From contig NC_092678.1 in the NCBI RefSeq assembly GCF_964355755.1, positions 4,190,922 to 4,250,921 of the forward strand: 60,000 bases of DNA. Direction: 5' to 3'. This document shows, piece after piece, positions 42,249-59,259 of the stretch. Position numbers and translations under genes: made by a program. This DNA comes from Antedon mediterranea (Eukaryota > Echinodermata > Crinoidea > Comatulida > Antedonidae). Position 1 is the stretch's first letter. Each line of letters begins with the position of its first letter. A model generated the notes under the pieces. The model was not told the DNA's origin, ran no database searches, and saw nothing but the letters and a program-made list of their open reading frames with translations.

Positions 42249-42530
42249 TTAGCCTATTAACCGTATTTTATCATTGGCCTATTAACTGAATTTTATCATT
42301 GGCCTATTAACTGTATTTTGTCATTGGCCTATTAACTGTATTTTATCATTGGCCTATTAACTGTATTTTATCATTGGCCTATTAACTGTATTTTATCATT
42401 GGCCTATTAACTGTATTTTATCATTGGCCTATTAACTGTATTTTATCATTGGCCTATTAACTGTATTTTATCATTGGCCTATTAACTGTATTTTATCATT
42501 GGCCTATTAACTGTATTTTATCATTGGCAT
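42249..42530. repeat. 25-bp minisatellite, eleven copies
   Basis: Unit GGCCTATTAACTGTATTTTA plus TCATT. Inner copies are identical while the first three copies carry single substitutions, the usual pattern of recent expansion from one side. Not a CRISPR: there are no unique spacers. Confidence 0.93.
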
Positions 42531-43445
42531 CTCCAACGTTGATGGACGCTCATGAAGCCTTAAATGTGATACAATGGGTCGCATGGGTACAGTATCCACG
42601 ATATAAATTATTTTTATTATTCGTACATTGACTGTACATATAACATACAGTATGTTAATGATAAACTCATTTATGCAATGCAGGTTCCGAAGATCTATTC
42701 CATTTCCTTTTTTTACATTTCTGGTGATCATAGCATTTGTGTAATTTTATGTAATTTTCTTTACAGTTTTATTGTCATAATTATGCAAATCAAAAGGAAT
42801 TTCCATTTAAGTGGACTAATAAAATGTCTTGAATATGTAAAAATACCTTCTTAAAATATTTGGGATGGGGGCGGGGATGGGGGAAGAACATTACCTTGTG
42901 AATACATGCTGTATATACTTTATATGTTTAAATTTACTGTTATATTTAGTTTATTCATGGTTTTATGACATAAAATTTGTATTATTGAGAGACAATATCG
43001 TAATAAGACAATTAATCAATATGTAGGCTAGGCCTAAGTGATAATTTTCATTGCTTTACAACAGCTGGGTCAGGCTTGAATTATTCTTTTGCATTGTAGC
43101 ATAGGAATGTAGTATAACAATGTCGTAATACACATTTTGTGATATCAGCCTTGTGACTTAATTTATAAATGAGTTGAAATTCACAACTGTAGAGGGCTGT
43201 GTTTTTGGTGTTGGATCTTGTGATTGGAAGAATAATATTTATAATGGCATATTCTGTAGAAAAAGCTATTTCCATTCATCCACAATGTCTAGGCATATGC
43301 CTCCATTTTGTATATAGGCCTATACAAGGAAGCCTAGAAAAGCATGCAAAAAAATGCATGCACAAGAAAAGGAAAAGAAATTAGAGAGGAGAGTGTGCAT
43401 CTCAAAAAAATAAATACAAAATAAATAAACAAAATTAAACAAAAT
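42531..43445. other. Non-coding DNA
   Basis: AT-rich. A short G-rich run (GGGGCGGGGATGGGGG near 42868) is the only feature noted. No supported gene. Confidence 0.45.
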
Positions 43446-44456
43446 TTACCATGTTGCTTCATATCGAACTGGTGGCCGACTCCTTCTCCCGGATCTAGTT
43501 CTGTAAACCGTGGCTGCCAGAGCCGGGGGTGTCACCACAGCCGGAGGCACAACCGTGGCCAGAGGTACCATCACTGCCGGAGGCCCCACCACAACGGGTG
43601 CGGCAGGGACCTCTGGAGGAGCGGGTACTTCTGGTTGGGCTGGCACATCCAGTGCGGCAGACACCTCATCCTCATCATCACTGATGACGACCGGACAGTC
43701 ATCTGTGATTAGAACCGGTTCATCCTCCATAATGACTACCGGTTCATCATCATCACTAATAAGAACTGGTTCTTCATCAATGATTCGCACCGGTTCATCA
43801 TCATCATCACTAATGACTACCGGTGCGTAATCAACGATTTGAACCAGTTCATTATTCCATCTCCAACCGACCGGTCGATCATCAATGAAGACAGCCGGAT
43901 TATCATCCACAGGTTCACCATACATTTCATAAATTTCTTCCCTTCTTGGTAAATTATCTCTATCCAGTGGACCTAAACGCCTGTGCCATCCTTCTAGGAA
44001 GTACCAATTAAATCCATATGGAACACACCTACGATCAACATAATCAGGATAATCAACTAAAGGATAAAAAACAGGTTCAGGCACAGGAAATAAAAATACA
44101 GGTGGACGGATTCGGGGTAAATTTGGTGATGCTGGTGGTGATCGTGGGGGAGATGCTGGTGGTGGTGGAGATGCTGGTGGTGGTGGAGATGCTGGTGGTG
44201 GTGGAGATGCTGGTGGAGAGGGAGATGCTGGTGGAGAGGGAGATGCTGGTGGTGGTGCTGGTCGGGGTGGTTGTGCTGGGGAGTGGTGGACAACTCTTGG
44301 ATTTCGGCCAAAAGGATGAAATCTACGACACCTTCTTGATCTTGAACGTGGTTCAGAATTTGCTCCAGAGGCCTTCACTCCTTGGCTGATGAAATTCTCA
44401 GCTTCTTCCTGAAGCCTAAAAAAAACAGAAACAGAATAATAAATACAAATATGCAA
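43446..44456 (-). CDS. Intact ORF with proline-rich region and six tandem SUMO-interacting-motif-like segments
   Basis: 336 codons if started at 44456, but a polypyrimidine tract and TTTAG at 44416-44417 suggest an acceptor with the exon starting at 44415 (RLQEEAENFISQG...). Layout: Arg/Ser-rich segment (37-53), proline/serine minisatellite-coded region (59-118), an aromatic block (PVPEPVFYPLVDYPDYVDRR, GFNWYFLEGWHRRLGP; 124-163), then the acidic array VVISDDDD 213-220, VRIIDEE 223-229, VLISDDDE 231-238, VVIMEDE 240-246, VLITDD 248-253, VVISDDEDE 256-264, a Pro/Val/Ala linker, and the C-terminus YRTRSGRRSRPPVRYEATW. Each acidic unit fits the hydrophobic-core-plus-acidic form of SUMO-interacting motifs. 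The TRSGR...PPVRY end is like the tail of retrotransposon pol proteins. At least five decayed relatives lie in this window. The function is unknown; a mobile-element protein is most likely. Confidence 0.65.
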   Translation of the reverse strand: MHICIYYSVSVFFRLQEEAENFISQGVKASGANSEPRSRSRRCRRFHPFGRNPRVVHHSPAQPPRPAPPPASPSPPASPSPPASPPPPASPPPPASPPPPASPPRSPPASPNLPRIRPPVFLFPVPEPVFYPLVDYPDYVDRRCVPYGFNWYFLEGWHRRLGPLDRDNLPRREEIYEMYGEPVDDNPAVFIDDRPVGWRWNNELVQIVDYAPVVISDDDDEPVRIIDEEPVLISDDDEPVVIMEDEPVLITDDCPVVISDDEDEVSAALDVPAQPEVPAPPEVPAAPVVVGPPAVMVPLATVVPPAVVTPPALAATVYRTRSGRRSRPPVRYEATW

Positions 44457-44462
44457 ACAAAT

Positions 44463-44783
44463 ATAATATACATATTATAATCAATATTGATCTATTATAT
44501 GAAATTGGTTAATCAAAAATTGTCGTCTATTATGCTTTATCTAATGATAATAGAATAAAGTGCCAGTGGATACAGACTTCACCTTTAGTTCAGAGGGCAC
44601 AAGATTATTTTATTTTATTTTGTTCAAAAGGCCTACCTTATTATTTTATTTGGTATAAAAAAATAATTTACACTAGGTATATATTATATATAAATCGGGC
44701 ATAGAGAAACACTACAAGTGACCCGGACCATGTATGTATGTATTTGCTAGTTTTATGGAGTAATCATTGATGTACTGTACAAA
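44463..44783. other. Upstream flank of the SIM-repeat ORF
   Basis: AT-rich. The 44420-44500 part (minus strand) matches the intron-like leader in front of copies b and f (TATTTGTTTGCATATTT...TTATTCTGTTTCT), so the conserved family unit extends upstream of the exon. No gene seen. Confidence 0.5.
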
Positions 44784-45014
44784 TGAACAAGTTTTTATAT
44801 AAGATTTATGTTACTAAAATATTGCTCGTTTAATGATGAATCTTCAATTCCAGAGTAAGAATTAAAAATAGCATTTAGCATGGGGTATCACTAAAGATGG
44901 TGAAATTTCCCTTTTATTTATTCATGATACTGTAAGAGATTTTTACTATAAAAAAACATGTATAAATGCCACAATGTGTATCAAAATTGCTGATTAGTCT
45001 AGGCCTCTTTAAGC
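44784..45014 (+). repeat. Direct repeat, empty site (partner 41622-41931)
   Basis: Same sequence as 41622-41931 without the 80-base insertion; here CTGTAAGAGATTTTTACTAT is continuous. Confidence 0.75.
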
Positions 45015-46190
45015 TAAAGCAAACCGATGAATTCGTCAACAATTTTGTCATGCAAATAAAAGAGAAATCTGCGTTGTGTAAATTCAATGACGTAGAATCA
45101 GAAGGATGGTTGATCGAAGCGCTAATAGTAGGTGTCGCATCTAACATAATACAGTGAGAATTGTTAGGAAAAGATTAAAAATTAAAACTCATTGAAGAAA
45201 TTGATATGGCTAAGTGACACAAAGCTACTGTGCACCACATGGATCATTTTAGAAAACTTAATAATGGACATTTAACACCATCATGTGTGAATGCAAAGAA
45301 CATTGTCCGGCTGCAAAATCCAAATGTAGGAAATGTTGTAAAATTAGTCATTGGATATCAAAGTGTCATTCATCGAACAACCAAGGGACGACAAACAAAA
45401 AACATTTTAGACAACATGGTCGGTGGAACATATAGAATGTGTGAAGAGTTTGAAAACTTGGACTTGGACTGGTGAAATTGAAATTATTATTATGTACACT
45501 CCTCCTGTATAAGAAATGACAAAACTAAAGCAGAAAGTATAATTAATATTAAGTTACAAAATAGAAGGGGTAAGCTATGTACATTAAGAGGAAAGTTAGA
45601 TTCAGGTGCTGAAGTAAATGTTAGGATTTTTAGGGAAATGTTTCCAGATATGTACGGGTTACCATTGCAAAATTGCAAGTTCCTTAAGATATACAAAGCT
45701 AAGAGCATATAATAACACCACTATCCCAAGCTATGGGTATGTTGAAATTGAATGTGAATATAATGGGAAGTGGGCTATCGCAGAGGCAGAATACGCCCTG
45801 TTTGGACTACCTATCAAGTTATGCTTAAATACAATAAATACCATCGAAGGTTGGCACAGAGAATTGCCTGGTACTAGAGAGGCATTATTGGCCAAGTACC
45901 CAAAGCAGTTAAAGGTATAGGTAGATTTTCAGGTGAATTTCATATAACCTTGAAGGAAAATGCACAACTAGGTGTACAACCCCAGAAAGTATCCTATCAA
46001 TATTAAAGATGATATAGAAGAGTTGGATAGAATGGAGAAAATTGGTGTAATTTCTAAGGTCACTGAATCTACTGATTGCTTTAAGCAGAAAGAGTAATGT
46101 TAAACTGCGTATATGTCTAGATTCATCTAAATTAAATAAGGTTCCAAAACACACTGAGGTTGCAGCGACTAAAATTACATTATTATGCAG
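44985..46190 (+). pseudogene. Decayed Ty3/gypsy retrotransposon: gag, zinc knuckle, protease and RT start
   Basis: In order on the plus strand: gag pieces (LKQTDEFVNNFVMQIKEKSA at about 45015), a knuckle CPAAKSKCRKCCKISHWISKC (45310-45375), a protease-like segment KLCTLRGKLDSGAEVNVRI (about 45560-45630, the D-S-G-A active site), and RT leader pieces LDRMEKIGVISKVTES and LRICLDSSKLN (46025-46135). Frames are broken between blocks and no LTR pair was found. Confidence 0.75.
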
Positions 46191-46474
46191 CCATAAGATT
46201 ATAAAGTTACGTATACAAAATGATGTTTGAACTCGATACCGAGTCCCGCAATCGATATAGATAGATAGAAAGACCAGGAGTGGGCGAACAGATCACTTAA
46301 CTGAATCAGAAAAGTAGGTGATGATTGTGTTCACATTTTAATATGTTATTTGAAATAAATAGGAATATGAACAGATTCTTCTGAATCTTATATTAATGTT
46401 CTATTGTGAACATAATATATATTATGGCAGCACTTGCCAGTTCTTATACTATGATGTTATCCAAATTCCTTCAC

Positions 46475-46560
46475 TTGCACTGATGAAGGCTAGTGTTGCC
46501 CGAAAGCTCTGCTAACTTTTCTGGTTGTTTTACTTTATTGTTTTGATTTAGCTTTTTTTT
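46475..46560 (+). other. Penelope-like element terminus with hammerhead-like core
   Basis: CACTGATGAAGGCTAGTG, then TTGCCCGAAAGCTCTGC: the CTGATGA and GAAA boxes of a hammerhead ribozyme separated by a short GGC...GCC stem. Such motifs are known at the ends of Penelope-like retroelements. The base pair next to the core is A-C instead of G-C and stems I and III were not proven, so it is probably decayed. Confidence 0.4.
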
Positions 46561-48223
46561 CGTATCTCCATTGAGTTCTAGCCACTAATATGTAACTTTA
46601 TTTTGAAGTTTCATTTAACTCTGACTATATCATTTTTGTGTAAAATTTAAAAATAAAAACTAATATTGATTCATTGTGTGTGTGTGTGTCAAATTGAAAA
46701 TTATAACTAGACATGAAACTAGTCACTTTGACGAGTTAGTTATCCGCTCGACAAACGTCATGTGCACGTCATACGTTGGAATGTTGCACACATAAAAAGA
46801 TTATGGCATTATGACCTGAACTGAAGAATATGATATGTTGTTAGTGCTAAATTCTGTCTATTTTGTGTCATAGTCATATAAAGTTTACAGTACACAGTAT
46901 AATCTGTATACATATTACATACAGTGTAGAATAGGCCAAATTACGGGAAGTGCCATTTATTCCAATTTTTAACATGGTGACGGTATCAAAATGAAACACG
47001 AAGATGGCAATTTGGAAAGAAATTATCTCAGCAAAAACATATTAACGTGTAGAAGAAATTTGAACACGTGAAATATGGATGTGCGCTATTTGAAATGTGA
47101 TGAACTAAAATGCAAAATATGAAAATACGACTTTTTTTATTCAACTGGCCATATGATAATGTCACAACCTCTGATTGGCAAAATGTTAAATGAATTTGTA
47201 TCTATAATCCAATAGCTTCCAGAAAATGTTTTAATCATGATTATCACTTTTTATTCTGACGAGCTATAACAGATCGAAATTTACTGTAAAGCTGAAAATA
47301 AGTGACCAACATTATTAACACTTTTAGACATGATGACGTCATAAAAATTAAAATATTTTTAACTCATGCGAAAGATAGTTGATTAACGTCGACAATATTA
47401 AAATCATGCGGGGAAATGGAATACGTATAAGCGAGATGCGCTCTGTTGAATGTGATGAGCAATAACGAAAGAGACAAAAATTCTATATTTTACATTCGTC
47501 TGGCCATACGATGACGTCACAATGTCCGGTTAGCCATATTGATTTATGATCCGATATCTACAACTCATCACCTTCCAGAATATGTAATTTTAAAAAAGTT
47601 CACCTCGTGGTTTAGAATCTATGACTGTTTAAAAAAAGGCATAATTTTGACAAATTTTTGAACTTTTTCATCAAAAACGCACATAAAGTATCCAATTCAA
47701 CGTGCCCGTATGACGTAATTGTAAGTTGAAATTGTTTTAAAATTGGTAAAATTACTATAAAAGGCTGGAAAAACATATAAAAAAAAATACTTTTAGCGCT
47801 ACGTGTGCACCACGCGCATAAAATTGTTCGCGCGCTCAAAATGTCATGATCAGCGTAGAAAGTTGATTAAAAATTAATTTTGAATTTTAAATGCGCGTGC
47901 GCGCGTAACTTTGTGTAAAACACGCAATTTTTTTTCCACAGAAAGTTAGCGCATGATATAAATTAAACTTTTGCTAAGTTTCAATTTAAATTGTTATATG
48001 GTTTTAAATCTATGTTAAATACGCGAAATTCATAAAATCGCGCGTAAGTCACGTTGCGCAACTCTGACGTCATTCAAAAATAGGAGGTGCACAACTTCAC
48101 GTAAATGTCCATATGCAGACAAAGTTATGAAATGTTATGTTTACAAGTTTTTGAGATACGCGAGACACAAAAATGAGGGAGAAAGAAAGAAGAAGAAAAA
48201 AAAGTAACAGGACGATTACAAGG

Positions 48224-48383
48224 AGTTATCCGCTGAATGCGGATAACTAATAAAGAAGATGAAAAAAAAAAAGATATTTACAATAACAAGGGTTATCCTC
48301 AACTTCAAAAGTTGCGGATAACCCAAAAAAAAAAAAAGCAACAGGACAATTACAAGGAGTTATCCGCTACTAAGCGGATAACT
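48224..48383 (-). repeat. Array of three GTTATCCGC hairpins (copy D)
   Basis: Inverted repeats at 48224-48248 (loop TGAAT), 48290-48324 (longer arms with a mismatch) and 48358-48383 (loop TACTAA), separated by A-runs. This is the reverse complement of the copy A array minus one unit. Confidence 0.75.
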
Positions 48384-48674
48384 AATTATGAGCCTACATA
48401 TTACTGTGCCGGTAACCGCATATTGCGGTTTTGCCGTTCCATGGATATTGGTCGACCTGACTATGGAGGTATACCTCCATGACCTGATCATAGTACCATG
48501 TGAGTATCGCCAGAGCTTAAGTAAAAAAGAGCCTCACGTCACGCCGTCACAGCCTACTAACTAGCTAAGGCCAGAAGAAGTCTTACTGAATTAAATTTAC
48601 TCATGTTATTAAAGGCCTACACAATTACATGTTACTAAAACAGCTGAAAAGCCTACTAACTAAGGTGCTACTCA

Positions 48675-48860
48675 CAGGCGAAGCCTTCGCAACCTTCTTG
48701 TGGACATTGTTTTTTTTTTAGCCTATAACTGATAGTATGATTTATAAGGAAAGAGGTGCGCGGGCTAATTCGACGTGGTTTTATAGACATGGAAATCAAT
48801 GAAGCGTAACATCACCTGCAACATTATGCATATCATGTATGATTGAAGACCAATCAAAAT
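48675..48860 (-). promoter_or_regulatory. CCAAT/TATA promoter and 11-codon exon (copy D)
   Basis: On the minus strand ATTGG, ATGCATAAT, TATAAAA and ATG occur in the same order and spacing as in copies A-C, ending in the donor CCT/GTGAGTAG. Confidence 0.58.
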
Positions 48861-49784
48861 AGAGATTGAAACAACTAACCCTCTCATTATTCTATTTGTT
48901 TATTTATGCTATTTATTAATTCTGCTCTTCATAGAAGTTGCATTACACAGTAAATGGTGCTACCCGCTATGTCAGGAAAGAATAGGCCTACCTCGTTTTG
49001 AATGAGTTTCGTGCTAAGAACCATCGAAAAACGTACTCTACTTCAAATGTATATGAATTATAAAAAATACAGTCCCAACAACGCAGCAATAGTCAGTGCG
49101 TTGCAAGCAAATTATAAATGAATCCAAAATACCATAACCACTTCTTGCAGATTGTAAAATGAAAGTGACTAAGGAGCGCGTATGGTTCGACAGTGCACAT
49201 GTAAAGTGAACAAATGTATAAATAAATAATAAATGTTTTAAATTATAGGTGGAATAAAATAATTGTAGGCCTATGAGTATTTGGACTTCTTATAATGTCT
49301 AAATATAATACTAATTTACTTCATAATTATAGTGTTTCGAGTGTTTGATTTGTTAAGCAATAATGGTGCAATTTTGCGTGCAGCGGCGGCTTTTTATTAT
49401 CTTAACTAATTTTAAGCCGTACGTCAAAACTACAAGACGGATCATTATCACGATTCCAGATTCCGGTGGTGGGGTGGGGGGGGGGGGGGGAGCATTTCTC
49501 GTATAAAATGGAATTATACAAATATGCACACAAAAGAAACCTATTATATGAAAAATATATCGGTATATATTTAATTTTTTTTAAATGATTTAAAAGGTCA
49601 TGGTCACAATCCAAAAAAACAAATTACTAATTACTCATTGTCTAAACAGGTAAGTTTCCATCAGAAAATGTGTTGAACTTAGGTTCATAGTGCAACAAAA
49701 TAAAAATATAAAGTATTATTACGAATAAAAAAAATAGATAAAATATTTTTTTAAAAATAATAATGATGATGGAAAAAAAGATCC

Positions 49785-49862
49785 CTAGCTGGATTTGAAC
49801 GAGGGATATCAACTGTGAAAGGCTGGATACATAACCATTACACCAAACTCTCACTCACAACG
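49785..49862 (-). pseudogene. tRNA-like sequence, probably a SINE head
   Basis: The minus strand has GTTTGGTGTAATGGTTATG (A box) and CGTTCAAATCC (B box) with a TTTCACA anticodon-loop-like segment, similar to tRNA-Glu. The anticodon stem does not pair well and the acceptor ends do not match, so a functional tRNA gene is unlikely. Confidence 0.5.
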
Positions 49863-51950
49863 CCGTAGTGAAATTAGCCTAATCACTCAAAGCCTCAAGA
49901 CACAAAAATAAAAAATACATATATTTTTGGGGAAATTTTTAAATACCGGAATGTCATAGTAGGCAGATTATGTACTCTTCTAGTTCATTATTTATTTAAT
50001 CCTTCTTAATATTTACATAACAAATTAAAAATTAATTTGGGAGACCAGTGTCAACTATTATTATTAATATTTAAAAACTGATTTTCGCTTATTTAATTGA
50101 ATTGATATCTAAAATGGGGAGGGTCCCACTTTGTTTGCTTAAATCAATTTTATTTGTTGATATAAAGTTTGCGGTACACCACGTATATTAGTTTTGAAAA
50201 GAACTGATGAGTTTCTCGACGTTTTGATCAATATGCTTCAATTGTCCTCAGGAGTTTTTATTATTATTTGTCATTATCATTTTGAAATGTGATATGTACA
50301 AAGAAATTGTCATTGTCAACATAAGTGAACTAAATCACTGCAGTAGCTGAGCCAAACCGAGCTGACAACAAAACATGACCGGGGAATAATGTGAAGCGCT
50401 TAGAAGCATTGTGTAATGAGCGTTGTGTTGAACTATGTCTATATACACTATCAAAAACATGATGATGTTATATCACTACCATATTTAGGCTAAGCATATC
50501 ACTACCATATTTGGCCACATCACACCTTTTTGTCAAACTAGTATAGACAGCAGAGCTTAAGGATGATTATTATTATCCTTCAACCTTTAGAATGAGTCAA
50601 TCGAGACTCCTGTTTTTGGAGTTGTTTCAGATTTAATTATGTGTTTTAACTAATTTAAATGGACAGTGTGCCACGCGTGGACAGTGTGCCTATGATTTTG
50701 TATGCGCAATTTGAACGATTTGTGCAATTTGAAAAGAAAGGATCGGAACTTGCATAGCAAAACTTACTTAAAACAAAAGCCTAAAAATGATTATTTTCAT
50801 CATTAAAATCAAATTCATTATTAAGCTAAATATCCGCTTGAACTGAACTGAACTTTATTGTATCTCTTTGATATCAGAGGCACAGTCTCAATGAGATGTG
50901 CAACAAGTATACAGTACCTTTTAAAAAAAAAGACAGAAAAACAAATTACAAAATATTTACAGAGTATGCTTTGTCATGACAAACCACTGAAAAAGTTGAG
51001 ATCTTCAAATATTAACTTGTATATTAAAAAAAACAAAAAAACAATTATTAAAATAAGCTGAGAAAGATTAAAAACTAAGAACTTATGTACACAATTAAGT
51101 TTGAGAAGGAATTATATTAAAGATATCATTTCGTGTGTTGCATGTTTTTCGAAAATATTACTTGCTAATTCATATTTATCATGGGTTAATTGAATTGGTG
51201 TAACTTTTAATTCATTGTGGATTTCAAGATCATCAAGGAATAAGTGGTATTTAATATCTAGAAGTAGTAAACAATTCCCAATTTGAAGTGACAGATAACA
51301 CAGCACAATAATTCCCTTCTGATTTATCTGTCACGGATTGTTTAAACAAACTAAAATGATGCAACATTAATTTATTTAGGTTAAATGCCTAATTTAAAAT
51401 TAGTCATTAGACACGGGTACAAAAACGTTCTACTTTTAATATAGACAGTTATTGTTTATCCCCAAATTCAAAGAAATTAATCCGCATAAAAATAGAACGA
51501 TGCTGATGTCATGGCATTCAAAGAATCATAGCCCATTTTCCTTTTACTACTTTTATTGATATCCCCTGCATTGTAATGAATTTATGAATATTTTCCATAA
51601 AAACAATAGTGACTGTGAATTCAATAGGAAAATTACAAAACATCAGGATTTTCAAACGTGTGTGTAAGCCTATTTGCGGGGTACGTAAGCCTCCAGAAAC
51701 CACATTTTCACGTAATAACCTTTATGTTTTGTCTGGTCTTTTATGCGACAGCAGAATTTGAATGAAATTACAAGAAGAAGAGTGACAGAAAGACAGAAAA
51801 GAACAAAGCAGCAACGGATTGATTTGCGACGACAAGATGTCTTCAGGACATGGGTATAATCCAACGCCTAAAATATCCTTTGAAATTAAATCTTTGATTT
51901 CAACCCCAACATGCCTTTAGTTTGATTGGTAGATGTGAATGACATGAACC
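49863..51950. other. Intergenic DNA with a LINE-like 3' tail
   Basis: At 50838-50925 the minus strand ends in CAATAAAGTTCAGTTCAGTT after a GAGACTGTGCCTCTGATATC segment, as in the 3' tail of LINEs. No reverse transcriptase is seen beside it. Near 50200-50245 the minus strand has CTGAGGACAATTGAAGCATA and AAAACGTCGAGAAAC, resembling Penelope-type ends. Otherwise nothing supported. Confidence 0.4.
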
Positions 51951-51951
51951 T

Positions 51952-51960
51952 TATATAAAA
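51952..51960 (+). promoter_or_regulatory. TATA box of the first subtilase gene
   Basis: TATATAAAA, 63 bases before the start codon region, with an ATTGG (inverted CCAAT) near 51923. Confidence 0.7.
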
Positions 51961-52023
51961 TGATCCAACGTTACACCATGCTCATAGGATCCGCCATCAA
52001 CAACTAGTTAGCAGTACGTCAAA

Positions 52024-55179
<3,156 letters not shown>

Positions 55180-55378
55180 CCTTTCATGCAGCTTTTTAAC
55201 AAACCAAGGAACCTTTATCAGCACCTCAACAAAGTCACGAATATGATGAACGGTGGAATGCCCGAGAGTTTTTTTTTTACTGTCGAATTGACATAAGTAC
55301 AATACCCAGAATACACTTTAATTAAGCTATAATTCATTACCGATTAGACATTAGTTATCACAAAGTTGATAAAGAAAT

Positions 55379-55384
55379 AATAAA
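55379..55384 (+). terminator. Poly(A) signal, first subtilase
   Basis: AATAAA about 200 bases after the stop codon. Confidence 0.55.
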
Positions 55385-55776
55385 TCTGAAAATGGATAGA
55401 ACGCATGTCTCTGTGTATTTCTTTAAAATCAATGCTCAGTAATAATAATACAACTATTGTTTAAAGATGTCCTTTGGTAAAATAGTTATAAAATGACATC
55501 ACAGAATTGAAAATTCTCATTTAAGACAAACATACAAATGAAAGACGGAAGTACTTAGCAAAGAATATAAAAGACAAAAGGCACTCAACAAAACATGACG
55601 GGATATATAAATACATCAAACATCGGGCATCATATCTACATTTACTTTGTGGCTCAATAAAAGTTACAGTATCTTATCTCGTGTGGTGAAACTAATTCGC
55701 TATAATAAAATACCATAAAACTCACTGAAGCTACACCGGATACAAACACTTAGATAATATTTAAATATCATATCAA

Positions 55777-55852
55777 AATTGGTAACACACTTATTATTTT
55801 GTGATTGGTCCACAAATATTGGCAACACACTTATTATTTTATGACTGGTCCA
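55777..55852 (+). promoter_or_regulatory. Two tandem CCAAT-box units upstream of the second subtilase
   Basis: Two direct units of about 36 bases: AACACACTTATTATTTTGTG then ATTGGTCCAC, and the second with ATGACTGGTCCAC in the matching place. They lie 27-100 bases before the TATA box, so they look like a duplicated promoter-proximal element; the CCAAT core is altered in the second unit. Confidence 0.5.
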
Positions 55853-55878
55853 CCGAAGAACACGAAGCCCAAAGCACC

Positions 55879-55888
55879 TATATAAATA
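55879..55888 (+). promoter_or_regulatory. TATA box of the second subtilase gene
   Basis: TATATAAATA, about 50-60 bases before ATG 55940, in the same position as in the first gene. Confidence 0.7.
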
Positions 55889-55939
55889 ATCCACACAACA
55901 CCAATACAAGACAAGTTGCACGTCCAACAAGTTAAAAAT

Positions 55940-59118
<3,179 letters not shown>

Positions 59119-59229
59119 CAAATATATCATCATGTTAAATTCTCTGTTGTATACATGACATACATCATAAACTAGATAAGGCGTATGCCTACCACTAATC
59201 TGATAAGAACCACCATGTTATAATTTTAC

Positions 59230-59255
59230 AATAAACCGAATTATTTGTCAATAAA
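59230..59255 (+). terminator. Poly(A) signals, second subtilase
   Basis: AATAAA at 59230-59235 and 59250-59255, 110-140 bases after the stop. Confidence 0.6.
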
Positions 59256-59259
59256 ATCC

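Larger units (their letters stand above)
46590..49461 (-). mobile_element. Promoter-exon-hairpin repeat element, copy D (inverted, most complete)
   Basis: Read on the minus strand from 49461: GGAATCGTGATAATGATCC leader, CCAAT/TATA promoter (TATAAAA at 48785-48779), the 11-codon frame with ATG at 48707 and donor, three hairpins (48383-48358, 48324-48290, 48248-48224), the CRE-palindrome region (about 48180-46735), and the CA-repeat plus AAAATAAAGTTACAT terminus. Length about 2.87 kb. It gives the order of the parts that are scattered at 23.6-30.3 kb. No terminal inverted repeat and no transposase were seen. Confidence 0.72.

Noticed and set aside
42249-42530. CRISPR-like array
   Set aside because: Units are contiguous with no spacers, in a eukaryotic intron-rich context.
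43510-44389. Plus-strand frames opposite the SIM-repeat ORF
   Set aside because: Val/Met/Gly repeats mirroring the proline and acidic codons of the minus-strand ORF.
49785-49862. Functional tRNA-Glu gene
   Set aside because: Anticodon stem and acceptor ends do not pair; more like a SINE head.
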